A stretch of 64,000 nt of DNA from Amphibalanus amphitrite (GCF_019059575.1 NW_024881673.1:682001-746000); one strand, 5' to 3'. Shown: positions 21,907-32,482, counted from the first letter of the stretch. The notes: generated by a model not told the origin, from the sequence alone. Numbers and translations: made by a program.

Positions 21907-23084
21907 CCCTCGCCCCGTTGGGGGGGGGGGGCCAAGGCCCCCCCTGTGGTTTTTCCTGAATAGCAAGAAAACGGCGGCAAGCAGCGCCGCCAAATTTTCA
22001 GTACCTTCCCGGGCATCAATTTGACACCTTCACACCAAATTTCAAGTCTTAGGTCACCTTAGGTCAGGAGTTATTGAGGTCAAACTGAGGTCATGTTCGA
22101 GCAAAAATGAGCAAAAAACATGCAATCTTGAAACGCTCACCAAATCTACAGTTATCAAGCAATTTCAAAGTTCTTTATATGGTCTAGTAGACAAAAAGCG
22201 GCGCTACAAAACTGCTATCTCGGATTTTCAAAATTTTTGGTTTTTGGCCAAAAAAAAAAATCCAAAAATTGATTTTTTTAGAAAAACTTTGAAAAAAATC
22301 CAAAAATTTTCCGAATTTCGAAAAAAACCGGAATATATGTGATAGTCCCAGCGCTCTTCTATATACATACCAAATTTCAGATCGATATCTCGTTTTTTGG
22401 CCAAGTTATAGCGAAAAAAACTGTTCAAAAACGATGACGTCAAATTTTTGAACTCAATTTTTAGCAATTCTAGACCACGTACGGCAAAACAAAGACCACC
22501 ATTGAACTCCCCGTGACGAGCTGCATCGATTCGATACCCATTTTATGCAAAAATATTAACTTTGAAATTTGACCTAATTTGACCTGACCTTGACCTGACC
22601 TTGACCTGATCTTGACCAAAACGTGATCTAAGCTGGCCCCAAAGGCTGCCTGACCCATATAATCGCATTTGTCATGTAAAATGGACCATAAAACATGTAT
22701 CACACGACACTTTCATATTGTGACCCCCCGTGACCTGACCTCTGTGACCTGACCTGGTATCAGTGACCTCAAATAGCAAAATATGTGTTTGAAGAACATT
22801 TCCCCATCGATGATTTTCAATGAAATGCATTTTACTCGATTTTACAACGCATTTCTTGAAGTGCCTGTAAACGGTGAAAATTGGACCTTTGACCTGACCT
22901 GTGACGTCATCGGTTTGACCTAGGTCGATAAAATTGGGTCACAAGGTAGTTCCCCGTTGGGGCTATCCAACGCCGTTTACCGCTTGTCGCTATGTTGCGT
23001 GGTTCTCGAGATCTTAGGGGGGGGGGGCAAAATGGCCCCCCCCCAACCGGGCGCGTTGCTCGGCAGAGCCCAGCGGGGCGCGGG
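21907..23084 (+). mobile_element. TTAA-G element (1178 bp) in a CTAG target
   Basis: The left end is CCCTCGCCCCGTTGGGG. The right end is doubled (CCAACCGGGCGCG, then CCCAGCGGGGCGCGGG). Hairpin cores are GCCAAGGC and GCAAAATGGC. Both flanks are CTAG (21903-21906 and 23085-23088), a non-canonical 4-bp duplication. The interior resembles TTAA-H in order, with an AT-rich tract, CCGGAATATATGTGATAG and TGACCT repeats. Confidence 0.9.
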
Positions 23085-23832
23085 CTAGCCATTAGTGAAT
23101 ACCGTAGAGATCGACTTAAGACAATGTATACCCCAGTATACAAAAAGAACCAAGAGGATAGACATACAGACATGCCGTAAACGCCATTAGACTGACAATA
23201 CCATGAACAATCAAATGGCTATCTTCGATTATTGATTATCGTTCCGCATTTTCCAAAATCTCGAACTGAATCTTGGCAGTTTCTCGTGACTACTTCACGA
23301 CCATAATACACATATTTCTTAAATTGAACTTTTTTAGCCAAACACGTACACATATGATAAAATGAATGCCACCATTGTGTTCTACGCCCCAAAATACCCA
23401 TAAAACATGTGCCACAGGCTGCGAATATCAGTTTTGATTTTCGGGGATATGTGCCTGCCCGGTTGACCTGACCTTGACCCTGACCTATGCTTGACTGACC
23501 CCTACATGGAGCTGACACTCTTGTAGGCCTTATATGATGGATTGTGCACCGTTTTGACAGAGTTTATGACGAGAGGCGCCCATTGCGAAGTCCTGAAGTC
23601 CATGCTACTGAAAGCCCGATTTCAGGTGTTTGACCTGACCTTGACCCGACCTCTGATCTCAAAATTCAACTTTAAAGTACTCATCTGAAGCGTCTCGTCG
23701 CGTTCTTTCGTTTGCCGCCTCGTGCGTTTCGCTGCGCGTATTGGTTCTCGAGTTATCGGCTGGGGGCGTTTTACGCCCCCCCCCCCCCAGCAAACGGTGG
23801 GTGGCGAAATACCCCAGCAACTGCCGGGTTAA

Positions 23833-24124
23833 ATGAAATTATTGCTTAAAAAATGGAGTAAAATGCTACACAACGTTCTTCAATCGTTCTCCAATTTCAC
23901 ATTGGACTCTCGCCACCCGAGGAGCGGTGAGGTGTCTTTTACCTTCTCAGCTGCACCTGAAATGAGATAGCTAAAATAAATGTTTTCATTAGATATATAA
24001 ATTCCTGGATATGATTGAAAAATGGTATGATCAACAGCTTGCTTGTTATCAAGTATAGCTAAAAAAATAATTCCAGAGCATCGATTCCCCCCCCCCCCAA
24101 AAAAAAATCGCCCACCCAATTAAC
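23833..24124. other. Intron-like start of duplication unit 2
   Basis: This is the same sequence as 29382-29665, at high identity. It includes AAATGGAGTAAAATGCTACACAA (split here as AAATGGAGTAAAA and TGCTACACAA) and ends in a C-run before exon X. No gene is supported. Confidence 0.5.
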
Positions 24125-24249
24125 CTGCCTCGGGAGGCCTCTGATCCTGTGACGGGCGAGTGTGCGGCAGCTGAAATGCCGGACTGCCGGATTGGCTCCG
24201 GCGGTCGACGGCTTAGCTGCGCCAGAGCCGCACACCCGCCTCCGTCAAC
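24125..24249 (-). CDS. Candidate exon X, unit 2 (125 nt)
   Basis: A duplicate of 16396-16519 and 29666-29790. The acceptor is CACCGGCAG and the donor is GAGGCAG|GTTAATTGG. Here one base makes GCTAAGC in place of GCTGAGC. The open frame runs through all 125 nt in phase 0. Confidence 0.5.
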
Positions 24250-24488
24250 CTGCCGGTGTAGTAATTGGACAAGTTATTATTCAAGCTAATTTATGTATGA
24301 TGTTCCTAGTTTCATGATTAGTCACAATTATTTAGAATAAACGTAAGGTGGACTTGATAAGGCACAAAACTGAAACGGGACACGGAAACAGGACACGGAA
24401 ACGGGACACGGGAACTGGACACGAAAACAGGACACGATAACCGGACAATTTGCAAAAATCAATAAGCAGATTCCGCTGGTGAACTCAC

Positions 24489-24559
24489 GCCCGCTGGTGG
24501 TGGGCTTGGTCCTGAGGCCGGCGGTGCTGGTGGTGGTGCTGCCAATGCTGGCAGGGAAC
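24489..24559 (-). CDS. Candidate Pro/Ala microexon, unit 2 (71 nt)
   Basis: The acceptor is GTCTTTCAG and the donor is GGGC|GTGAGTTC. One frame reads SLPALAAPPPAPPASGPSP. It is a near-identical copy of 16746-16816. The mariner element at 24579 lies 20 bp upstream of its acceptor in transcript order. Confidence 0.52.
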
Positions 24560-24721
24560 CTGAAAGACGATAGATGTAAAGGGTAACAACTAAAAATCTG
24601 GACAAAGTTCGAACTGCTATATTTTCAGGCTCAGAGGTTGCAAGCATATGATTTTTTAAGCACGTGACAATAATGTTATTGTTGTTTCAATAAAAGCTGT
24701 GTAATTTCATTCGCGTCCAAA

Positions 24722-25199
24722 ATGTCGTCGCTAAAGCAGTTAACCGAAGAGCGGAGAAGAGTTGTCATTGGCGAATTTTATAGGAGCAACTGGCATAAAG
24801 GTAAAACATACACTGCCAGGCACTTCCTAGCCATGGGTGTTCCAAAAAGTACCTTATATGCGGTGATGCGGAAGTGCGATGAAGGGATCCCTTTGGCGAG
24901 AAAGACTGGAAGTGGCCGCCCAAGGGTGAAAATGCCCTCTGATAGGGTGCATGTTTTAAAAAAAGTACATGACAGAAAAAAATGGACGCTCCCAGTCACG
25001 CGCTGCGGAAAAATTTAAAATTTCGCAGCAATACGTGTCAAAAATACTCCGGGAGAAGACACCCTTGAAGTATTGCCTCCGACAAAAGGTCTCCGGTGTC
25101 ACGGAGGAACAAAAGATGAAACAAAAGAAGAGGTGCCGGAAGCTTAGGGATGGGGCCCTGAAACCTGGTAAAAACACAGTTATTGTGATGGATGATGAA
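24722..25199 (+). pseudogene. DD37E mariner transposase, N-terminal part
   Basis: The start ATG 24722 opens MSSLKQLTEERRRVVIGEFY, a paired-like helix-turn-helix DNA-binding region, with GVPKSTLYAVMRK as the first recognition segment and GSGRPR as the hinge. The frame is lost in the 7-A run at 24976-24982 and continues one frame over with QSRAAEKFKISQQYVSKILR, the second helix-turn-helix. It then reaches VIVMDDE, which contains the first catalytic Asp. An insertion follows immediately at 25200. The transposase would cut and join the ends of its own element at TA. With a frameshift and an insertion it is inactive. Confidence 0.88.
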
Positions 25200-25515
25200 G
25201 GACGCCATTTAATTGCGTCCCAGAAAAGCTATTTCTGGCACCTAAAAGCTGACTCGCCCCAAAATTGGTCCTCAGCACCTATTTGGTGGATACCAGCACC
25301 AATCATGGAAAATGACCTTAATTAGCTGTTTCTGGCACCTATTCATCGGTACGCGTTACTCTTTTTTCTGAATCTGGCACCTAAATGCTGACTACTGGCT
25401 GGTAGAATCATGTTGTTCTGGTATAATGAACCCTGGAGTCTAGCCTAAAGGTTGCCAGTGCAGCTACACTCTAAGACAGCCCCGTAGTGATCTCAGCATT
25501 GTATATGACGTTTAA

Positions 25516-26521
25516 CCCGCGCACCGACGGGGGTCTGCGCCAACTTAGTACCGACGGGGGGGGGGGGCGGATGACCGCCCCCCCCCCCCCTGAGATCTCG
25601 AGAACGAAGCAAGATAGCGACAAGCGGTAAATGGCATCGGATACGCACGGACAAGGTCTACAATTTTTACTAAGGTCATTTTCAGGTCAGGTCAAAGATG
25701 ACGTCACAGGGGTCGAAAAAGTCAAAATGGCGGCGCTAGATATGGAGAGGGTTTTTCTCGAATAACTTTCGAAGTAGTCAAGATAGGAACAAACTAAGGG
25801 CATCATCGTGATCCTCTCGTCAATCCGCATCGAATGATATATATGTTGACCTCGAAAGGTCAAGGTCAAAGGTTGACCTCAGGTCACGTGACCTCGAGGT
25901 CATCATGTATATCATTCGATGCGTCTTGACGAGCTGAACACAATGAGACCATCCGCGCGGCTGTATCTTGTTCCTGTAAGGAGTTATTGGCAAAAAACCT
26001 TTGGTGACCTTTGATGACGTCACATGACCTTACAGCTGCCCAACAGCAAAACAGACCTCAAGGTAGTGAAGGTTGATCGTATGTGAAGTCATGTATGGTA
26101 TATGGGGCCATTCCGACCCGTTTTAGTGGTAAAAACAGTGAGTTGATTTTTCCCCCATTGACTTATAATGGGGAGGTCGCGAAATTGACCTGACCTTAGG
26201 TCACCGACATCAAAATTCCGAGATATACAAATTGTAGCTACTAATGACCTAATAACATCCTGCGACTTTCAAAGGCCTCCGACATCTACTGTAGCTCTGG
26301 CACGGTGACAAAGTTGCAAAAAAGTGACTTGAGGTTGGGTCATTCAAAGTGACCTGGTGACCTGACCTTAAAAGTTAGGAGGTTCAAACTTGCACACCAT
26401 ATGTAAAATTGATGAGCGAATAGTCATGCCAAATTTCGCGGCGCTACGCGCCGCGGTTTTCCCGCTATCCGCGAAAAACCTCAGGGGGGGCGGATATCCG
26501 CCCCCCCCGTCGGTGCGCGGG
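25516..26521 (+). mobile_element. TTAA-D element (1006 bp), copy 2
   Basis: TTAA flanks are 25512-25515 and 26522-26525. It is nearly identical to copy 1 in ends, hairpin cores (GCGGATGACCGC and GCGGATATCCGC), the CATTGACTTATAATGGGG module and the central inverted repeat. It is nested three levels deep: D in the 9-bp-TSD element, in the mariner, in the host intron. Confidence 0.95.
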
Positions 26522-26525
26522 TTAA

Positions 26526-27505
26526 GTAAGCAAATAATATTGATTTGTTTGAAAAAAACAATGTCATTTAAATATTTAAAAGTATTTATTTGTAAGGCTT
26601 AAAGGGAAACATTTTTTGTGAGTAATTGTCTTGATTTTGACCATTAAAACGGGTATTGTATTTTTTGACGTCATCAAATAGCTCCAAAAAAGAAATGTAC
26701 TGTTTTCATTCCGTTCAAGGCCGCTGAAGAAACGCGGGATCTTGCGTGGGACATTGTCCGTTGTTTGCCGCGCAAAGTTGTGCCGTGGTTATGCCTTTTT
26801 CATCCGTTTCTTACTTATGTCATATGTGTGCATGAAGCTTTGATTTTGTTTTTGGTTATTGTGTGGCCGGTCAGTCAAACGCCCCTGTAGAAACCGGATG
26901 CTGCGTTTGATCGAGATGGAGTCAGACGATGATTGCAGGCCAGAAAGCTAATAATATTGAAAAGAGGGCCGGTTGCGTGGCATGTCTGTTCAGAGTTGAC
27001 ATTTTGCTTTACTCCAGTTTATGACCTGAGAGCCTGGCTGGAAGTGACGGATCCAAACTTTTCACGTTAAAATGGCTGAGGGTGCAATAATCTCTAGTCT
27101 CTACATAGCGGGCTGGTATAGGAGCGTCTTGCTATGCTGCACCATCACATAGCTGGCTAGTGATTCTCTTTTGGCTAGAAATGGCATTAATCATTATCTC
27201 CACTGGCGAAAATGGCACTTGACATCACCGAATGCAACGTTCATGTTGTTAGGATACATAAATTCAGGAAAATTACGCGAATTAGGTAGGCAAACGTGGA
27301 ATAAAATAGGTGCTGGATGTTTTGGTTTTGGTGCTGAATCAGCAAACAGCAAATACGGAGTTCAACTAGACGATCTGGCAACTTTAGGCTGTGTGGAAGC
27401 AATTAGGTGCCAGATTCAGATATTAGGGTCAAATAAGCATTTTGGGGCTGATCAGCAATTAGGTGCCAGAAACAGCTTTTTAGGGACCAGAAACAAATAT
27501 TCCCC
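26526..27505. other. Right interior of the 9-bp-TSD element
   Basis: About 980 bp without a supported gene. The plus-strand frame near 27171-27539 runs through the boundary and resembles no known protein. The terminal 130 bp carry repeated AGGTGCCAGA-type motifs matching the left end in reverse. Confidence 0.4.
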
Positions 27506-28105
27506 GATGATGAAAGCTATTTTCCATTTGACTGTTTAGAGGTTCAGGCCAACAAGGGGTTCTATTATACAGAGTACAAAGAAAACGCAGATCCGAACGT
27601 TCGGTACCTTAGAAAAGAGAAGTTCCCGAAGAAGGTTATGGTCTGGGTCGCGATTTCTGCGTCTGGGGTAAGCCGCTGTTTTATGGCCTATCAAACCGCC
27701 ATGAATGGGGCTACATACAGGAAAGAGTGCCTCCCAAGATTCAAGGAGTTTATAGAAAGGTACCACAGTGCCGATGACGTGATCTTTTGGCCCGACCTGG
27801 CTACGGCGCACTACGAAAAGTCCGTTCAGGAGGAGCTGAAAAGGCTTAAAATACCGGTCGTTGCACGTGCCGAAAATCCGCCTGCAGTCCCCCAGCTAAG
27901 GCCGATAGAGAAGTTCTGGGCACAGCTGAAAGCTAAAGTGTACGAAGGTGAGTGGAAAGCTGAAAATGACATTCAGCTTCGTGCCAGAATCACCCAGAAG
28001 CTAAAACACTTTACACCGGGAGAGTGCCAAAGGCTCATGGCACACGTCAAGACGAACGTGCGGCGTGTGGATGACCACGGCCATAGCGAGCTGCTCCGCC
28101 TGTAA
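27506..28105 (+). pseudogene. DD37E mariner transposase, C-terminal catalytic part
   Basis: The frame resumes at DDESYF (27506) and continues through VMVWVAISASG, VIFWPDLATAHY and NPPAVPQLRPIEKFW. The second catalytic Asp is 27794-27796 and the Glu of PIE is 27908-27910, with 37 residues between, which defines a DD37E catalytic site. The residue after the Glu is Lys where relatives usually have Asp. The stop is near 28103. DD37E mariners are known from insects (ITmD37E); placement in that group rests on the counted spacing alone. It joins in frame with 24722-25199 once the insertion is removed. Confidence 0.9.
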
Positions 28106-28449
28106 AGAGGAAAAGTGGAGATGCTGACGGTTACGATGACGTAATTTTGACGGTTGTACGTGATTCCTGTACCGAAATACAGCAGTCCAAACTTTGTCCA
28201 GATTTTTAGTTGTTACCCTTTATTACCAGAGCCTAGACATTTGACTTTTGTTTAGTGGCAGCTTATTTCTTTGCAAAAAAGTCGCATATGTCAGATCATT
28301 GTAGTTCGTCACTTTTTACAAATGTCTTTTATGAATCAATTTTCTACAGCACGTCTACTCGATACCCTCCTCAATATTCTAAATACGACTGGATACTTGA
28401 TATGCAGAAGAATAAAGCATATGCCAAACGTCATGCTGAAAGTCATTAA

Positions 28450-29377
28450 CCCGCGAGTTGCTGGGGGGGGGGGGCGTTAAACGCCCCCACTTTTTTCGCC
28501 GGGCCATAGCATAAAAACGGCACGCCGCAGGCGCGCCAAATTTTGGGTACCTGTAGGGAATTGATTAAAGTTTATTGTGACAAAGTTTCAAAAAAAAAAT
28601 CTGTCGGAAAATTTTTGAGATATCGAGGTTTTAGTGACGTCATAATTTCTGAGTTTTCGACCAAAAACGGCATATGTTCAAAGAATCATATAAAATCACG
28701 GAATAGACATACAGACATGCCGTAAACGCCATTAGACTGCCAATACCATGCACAATCAAATGGCTATCTTCGATTATTGATTATCGTTCCGCATTTTCCA
28801 AAATCTTGAACTGAATCTTGGCAATTTCTCGTGACTACTTCACGACCATAATACATGTATTTCTTAAATTGAACTTTTTTAGCCAAACACGTACACATAT
28901 GATAAAATGAATGCCACCATTGTGTTCTACGCCCCAAATTACCCATAAAACATGTGTCACAGGCTGCGAATATCAGTTTTGATTTTCGGGGATATGTGCC
29001 TGCCCGGTTGACCTGACCTTGACCCTGACCTATGCTTGACTGACCCCTACATGGAGCTGACACTCTTGTAGGCCTTATATGATGGATTGTGCACCGTTTT
29101 GACAGAGTTTATGACGAGAGGCGCCCATTGCGAAGTCCTGAAGTCCATGCTACTGAAAGCCCGATTTCAGGTGTTTGACCTGACCTTGACCCGACCTGTG
29201 ACCTTAAAATTCAACTTTAAAGTACTCATCTGAAGCGTCTCGTCGCGTTCTTTCGTTTGCCGCCTCGTGCGTTTCGCTGCGCGTATTGGTTCTCGAGTTA
29301 TCGGCTGGGGGCGTTTAACGCCCCCCCCCCCCCCCCCAGCAAACGGTGGGTGGCGAAATACCCCAGCAACTGCCGGG
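28450..29377 (+). mobile_element. TTAA-E element (928 bp), intact copy in unit 2
   Basis: TTAA flanks are 28446-28449 and 29378-29381. The left end is CCCGCGAGTTGCTGGGG. The doubled right end carries CCCAGCAAACGGTGG, then CCCCAGCAACTGCCGGG. Hairpin cores are CGTTAAACG and CGTTTAACG. An inner hairpin GCGCCGCAGGCGCGCC-like sequence lies near 28520. It provides the reference for the split copies at 17063 and 50446. Confidence 0.94.
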
Positions 29378-29665
29378 TTAAATGAAATTATTGCCTAAAA
29401 ATGGAGTAAAATGCTACACAACATTCTTCAATCGTTCTCCAATTTCACATTGGACTCTCGCCACCCGAGGAGCGGTGAGGTGTCTTTTACCTTCTCAGCT
29501 GCACCTGAAATGAGATAGCTAAAATAAATGTTTTCATTAGATATATAAATTCCTGGATATGATTGAAAAATGGTATGATCAACAGCTTGCTTGTTATCAA
29601 GTATAGCTAAAAAAATAATTCCAGAGCATCGATTCCCCTCTCCCAAAAACGTCCCCGAAACTAAC

Positions 29666-29790
29666 CTGTCTCGGGAGGCCTCTGATCCTGTGACGGGCGA
29701 GTGTGCGGCAGATGAAATGCCGGACTGCCGGATTGGCTCCGGCGGTCGACGGCTCAGCTGCGCCAGAGCCGCACACCCGCCTCCGTCAAC
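29666..29790 (-). CDS. Candidate exon X, unit 3 (125 nt)
   Basis: The acceptor is CTACACCGGTAG and the donor is GAGACAG|GTTAGTTTC. The frame reads VDGGGCAALAQLSRRPPEP and on to SPVTGSEASRD. It is the same exon as in units 1 and 2. The threefold repetition and kept splice sites support a real exon in the ancestor. Confidence 0.55.
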
Positions 29791-29996
29791 CTACCGGTGT
29801 AGTAAGTGGACAGATGGTTACTCCAGCTATTGTATCTATGATATGATCGGCATGTTCCTAGTTGTATTTATTTATTTTTCACGTAAAGGGGACTAAATAA
29901 AAAAGGTACACGGGGACGGGACACGGAACGGAACACAGGACATTGACACATAAAAATATGTGTATATCAATAAGCAGATTCCGCTGGTGAACTCAC

Positions 29997-30074
29997 GCCC
30001 GCTGGTGGTGGGCTTGGTCCTGAGGCCGGCGGTGCTGGTGAGTTGTGGTGGTGCTGCCAATACTGGCAGGGGAT
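29997..30074 (-). CDS. Candidate Pro/Ala microexon, unit 3 (78 nt)
   Basis: Counterpart of the 71-nt microexons of units 1 and 2, with 7 extra nt (GAGTTGT inside the GGTG repeat on the plus strand). The acceptor is TGTTTCAG and the donor is GGGC|GTGAGTTC. The length change alters the phase, so strict coding conservation is doubtful. Confidence 0.5.
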
Positions 30075-30179
30075 CTGAAACACAATAGATAAATATTTAG
30101 CACTTGCACCATTTGTAGGTAATACAGATAACACATACACAATTCATGAGTTCCTGTGCACTGTCAATACAATAGTTAA

Positions 30180-31177
30180 CCCGCGCACCGACGGGGGTCT
30201 GCGCCAACTTCGCACCGACGGGGGGGGGGGGCGGATGACCGCCCCCCTGAGATCTCGAGAACGAAGCAAGATAGCGACAAGCGGTAAATGGCATCGGATA
30301 CGCACGGTCAAGATCTACAATTTTTACTAAGGTCATTTTCAGGTCAGGTCAAAGATGACGTCACAGGGGTCGAAAAAGTCAAAATGGCGGCGCTAGATAT
30401 GGAGAGAGTTTTTCTCGAATAACTTTCGAATTAGTCAAGATAGGACCAAACTAAGGGCATCATCGTGATCCTCTTGTCAATCCGCATCGAATGATATATA
30501 TGTTGACCTCGAAAGGTCAAGGTCAAAGGTTTACCTCAGGTCACGTGACCTCGAGGTTATCATGTATATCATTCGATGCGTCTTGACGAGCTGAACACAA
30601 TGAGACCATCCACGCGGCTGTATCTTGTTCCTGTACGGAGTTATTGGCCAAAAACCTTTGGTGACCTTTGATGACGTCACATGACCTCACAGCTTCCCAA
30701 CAGCAAAACAGACCTCAAGGTAGTGAAGGTTGATCGTATATGAAGTCATGTATGGTATATGGGGCCATTCCGACCCGTTTTAGTGGTAAAAACAGGGAGT
30801 TGATTTTTCCCCCATTGACTTATAATGGGGAGGTCGCAAAATTGACCTGACCTTAGGTCACCGATATAAAAATTCCGAGATATACAAATTGTAGCTACTA
30901 ATGACTTAATAACATCCTGCGACTTTCAAAGGCCTCCGACATCTACTGTAGCTCTGGCACGGTGACAAAGTTGCAAAAAAGTGACTTGAGGTTGGGTCAT
31001 TCAAAGTGACCTGGTGACCTGACCTTAAAAGGTAGGTGGTTCAAACTTGCACACCATGTGTAAAATGGATGAGAGAATAGTCGTACCAAATTTCGCGGCA
31101 CTACGCGCCGCGGTTTTCCCGCTATTCGCGAAAAACCTCAGGGGGGGCGGATATCCGACCCCCCGTCGGTGCGCGGG
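30180..31177 (+). mobile_element. TTAA-D element (998 bp), copy 3
   Basis: TTAA flanks are 30176-30179 and 31178-31181. It is nearly identical to copies 1 and 2, with the inner left repeat GCACCGACGGGG. It sits in an intron, ending only about 15 bp from the splice donor of the microexon at 31193. Confidence 0.95.
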
Positions 31178-31192
31178 TTAAAAAACACTCAC

Positions 31193-31267
31193 GGAGGCTG
31201 GTGATGGTGATTCAGGAGCCGGTGGTGCTGGTGCTGGTGCTTGTGATGGCTGGTGGTGATGGTGGAC
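31193..31267 (-). CDS. Candidate microexon (75 nt)
   Basis: The minus-strand acceptor is TTTACTTAAG and the donor is CCTCC|GTGAGTGTTT. It reads GTCCACCATCACCACCAGCC and on, with Pro/Ser/His codons depending on frame. It is one member of the tandem microexon family of this locus. Confidence 0.5.
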
Positions 31268-31439
31268 CTTAAGTAAATGGTAATTCTCATCAATACTTGA
31301 GCATATTTTTATTTGTATTTGCTGAGGTTCTGTAGAAAACTAAACAATCGGGAGATAAATGACCTCATTTTTGACGTAACAGCCAAACATTAATGAGGAT
31401 GTGTTTATTTCGTCGTAAGAAGCCTCAGCCTGCTAATAA

Positions 31440-31515
31440 AACAAACACGCAAACAAACAAACAAGCAATCAAATAAATAAATAAATAAACAAACAAACAA
31501 ACAAACAAATAAACA
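31440..31515. repeat. AAAC/AAAT tetranucleotide microsatellite
   Basis: Tandem AAAC and AAAT units in an intron of the microexon array. Confidence 0.9.
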
Positions 31516-31612
31516 CGCAATTGATATTTTAACGTTAGTTTAAACATATGAATTGAAACAACACAAAGGTCAAAGTTTTGGAAAAGGGGAATATTTCTGG
31601 CGCCGAAACTAC

Positions 31613-31669
31613 CTGCTGATGGTGGACTTGGAGCTGAAGCCGGTGGTGCTGGTGGTGCTGGTGGATGGT
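31613..31669 (-). CDS. Candidate microexon (57 nt)
   Basis: The acceptor is CGCTTTCAG and the donor is CAGCAG|GTAGTTTC. The Pro-rich frame is HPPAPPAPPASAPSPPSA. It is the only microexon here with a GTAGTT donor, and its length is a multiple of three. Confidence 0.5.
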
Positions 31670-31936
31670 CTGAAAGCGAAGAAATACAAATTATTCGCAA
31701 ATAGATGCAACTGTTCAGAAATACAATGGGTTCACCTCTGAACCAGTTTAATGGTCAGAAAAAACATGACGGAGTCCGTTACCAATATTTGCGTGAGGAT
31801 AGTTCTACAGTTCTTCCATTGCATTGATTGTGAAGCAGAAATTACTGACAAAATATATCATGTGCAGCAAAGCAAAAAAAAAAATAATAAATCAGCTTTA
31901 CGTTATCAGTTTCAATTAAAAAGATCAGCCACTCAC

Positions 31937-32016
31937 GGAGGCTGGTGGAGGACTTGATCCCGGAGCCGGTGGTGCTGGTGGTGGTGCTGGTGGTGGTGCT
32001 GGTGATGGTGGTGGAC
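31937..32016 (-). CDS. Candidate microexon (80 nt)
   Basis: The acceptor is ATTATTTCAG and the donor is CCTCC|GTGAGTGGC. All three frames are open: Pro/Ala-rich, His/Gln-rich and Ser/Thr-rich. It shares its 3' intron flank (GTGAGTGGCTGATCTTT) with the microexon at 36408, so the exon was duplicated with its intron. Confidence 0.52.
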
Positions 32017-32420
32017 CTGAAATAATACAAACGTTTTATTTATTAGGTACGCAGAGACCAATTAGCGCCACATATAATACAGATATAGTAAAACTGCAAA
32101 AAAAAAAACACAACAGATATTACTGAAATTGGTTTGACGTTACATACGTAGGCCTAGGTAGGTATATTGTACCGATTTCTTCTTATATTTTGATAAAAAT
32201 ATTGTAGGAAAAAAATAATGATAATTGTGGTTATTTGACGCAAAAACACGACCATTCATAACAAAATGAAAAGTCAGAACTGATCGTTTTGCAGTTGAAA
32301 AAAGCATCTAAGAAAAAACTTGTATTCTATCAACATTCCTTACAATTGCCAAATATTTTATTTCCTATAGACGAGCACAGCGGGTGACAGTGTGCCCGCC
32401 GATATCGCGTCTGTACTCAC
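32017..32420. other. Intron of microexon array
   Basis: AT-rich with no gene. Parts repeat at 36541-36950, including AGGTACGCAGAGACCAATTA (near 32045 and 36570) and ACGACCATTCATAACAAAAT (near 32249 and 36766). This supports segmental duplication of exon plus intron. Confidence 0.55.
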
Positions 32421-32482
32421 GGAGGCTGGTGGCGGGCTTGGTGCTGAGGCCAGTGGTGCTGGTGGTGCTGCTGGTAGATGAC
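32421..32482 (-). CDS. Candidate microexon (62 nt)
   Basis: The acceptor is TTTTTCAG and the donor is CCTCC|GTGAGTACAG. The Pro frame is HLPAAPPAPLASAPSPPPAS. The following intron (GTGAGTACAGACGCGATATC) recurs after the exons at 35783, 36956 and 38171. Confidence 0.55.

Larger units (their letters stand above)
18514..23157. mobile_element. Composite insertion with ATAG duplication (4.64 kb)
   Basis: It separates two halves of the unit-1 TTAA-E element. Ends are CCTCTTGAG and CCAAGAGG, with ATAG on both sides (18510-18513 and 23158-23161). Excluding nested elements A, H and G leaves about 1.2 kb (18514-18803, 19851-20197, 21387-21902, 23089-23157). That sequence has repeated GTATAC palindromes and no recognised protein. 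The class is unknown. Confidence 0.6.
17063..23828 (+). mobile_element. TTAA-E element, unit 1 copy, split by two insertions
   Basis: TTAA flanks are 17059-17062 and 23829-23832. E-derived sequence is 17063-17182, 18374-18513 and 23162-23828; together these reproduce the intact copy at 28450-29377. A TTAA-C element interrupts it at 17183-18369 and a composite 4.6-kb insertion at 18514-23157. Its position matches that of the E copy in unit 2, so it predates the unit duplication. Confidence 0.88.
25200..27505. mobile_element. Unclassified transposon with 9-bp duplication (2.3 kb)
   Basis: It splits the transposase at GATGATGAA, which appears on both sides (25191-25199 and 27506-27514). The ends form an imperfect inverted pair: GGACGCCATTTAATTGCGTC on the left, and GGGGAATATTTGTTTCTGG on the right read in reverse. 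Both are followed by TTTCTGGCACCTAA. The motif TCTGGCACCTA recurs near both ends. A 9-bp duplication is compatible with a Mutator-like element, but no transposase was seen. A TTAA-D element is nested inside. Confidence 0.65.
24579..28220 (+). mobile_element. DD37E mariner-like transposon with nested insertion
   Basis: Terminal inverted repeats start AAGGGTAACAACTAAAAATC and run about 35 bp, flanked by TA (24577-24578 and 28221-28222). The paralogous unit 1 keeps the empty site GATGTATTACC near 16827. Without the 2306-bp insertion and its 9-bp duplication the element is about 1.33 kb, the usual mariner size. It encodes one damaged transposase. Confidence 0.93.
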
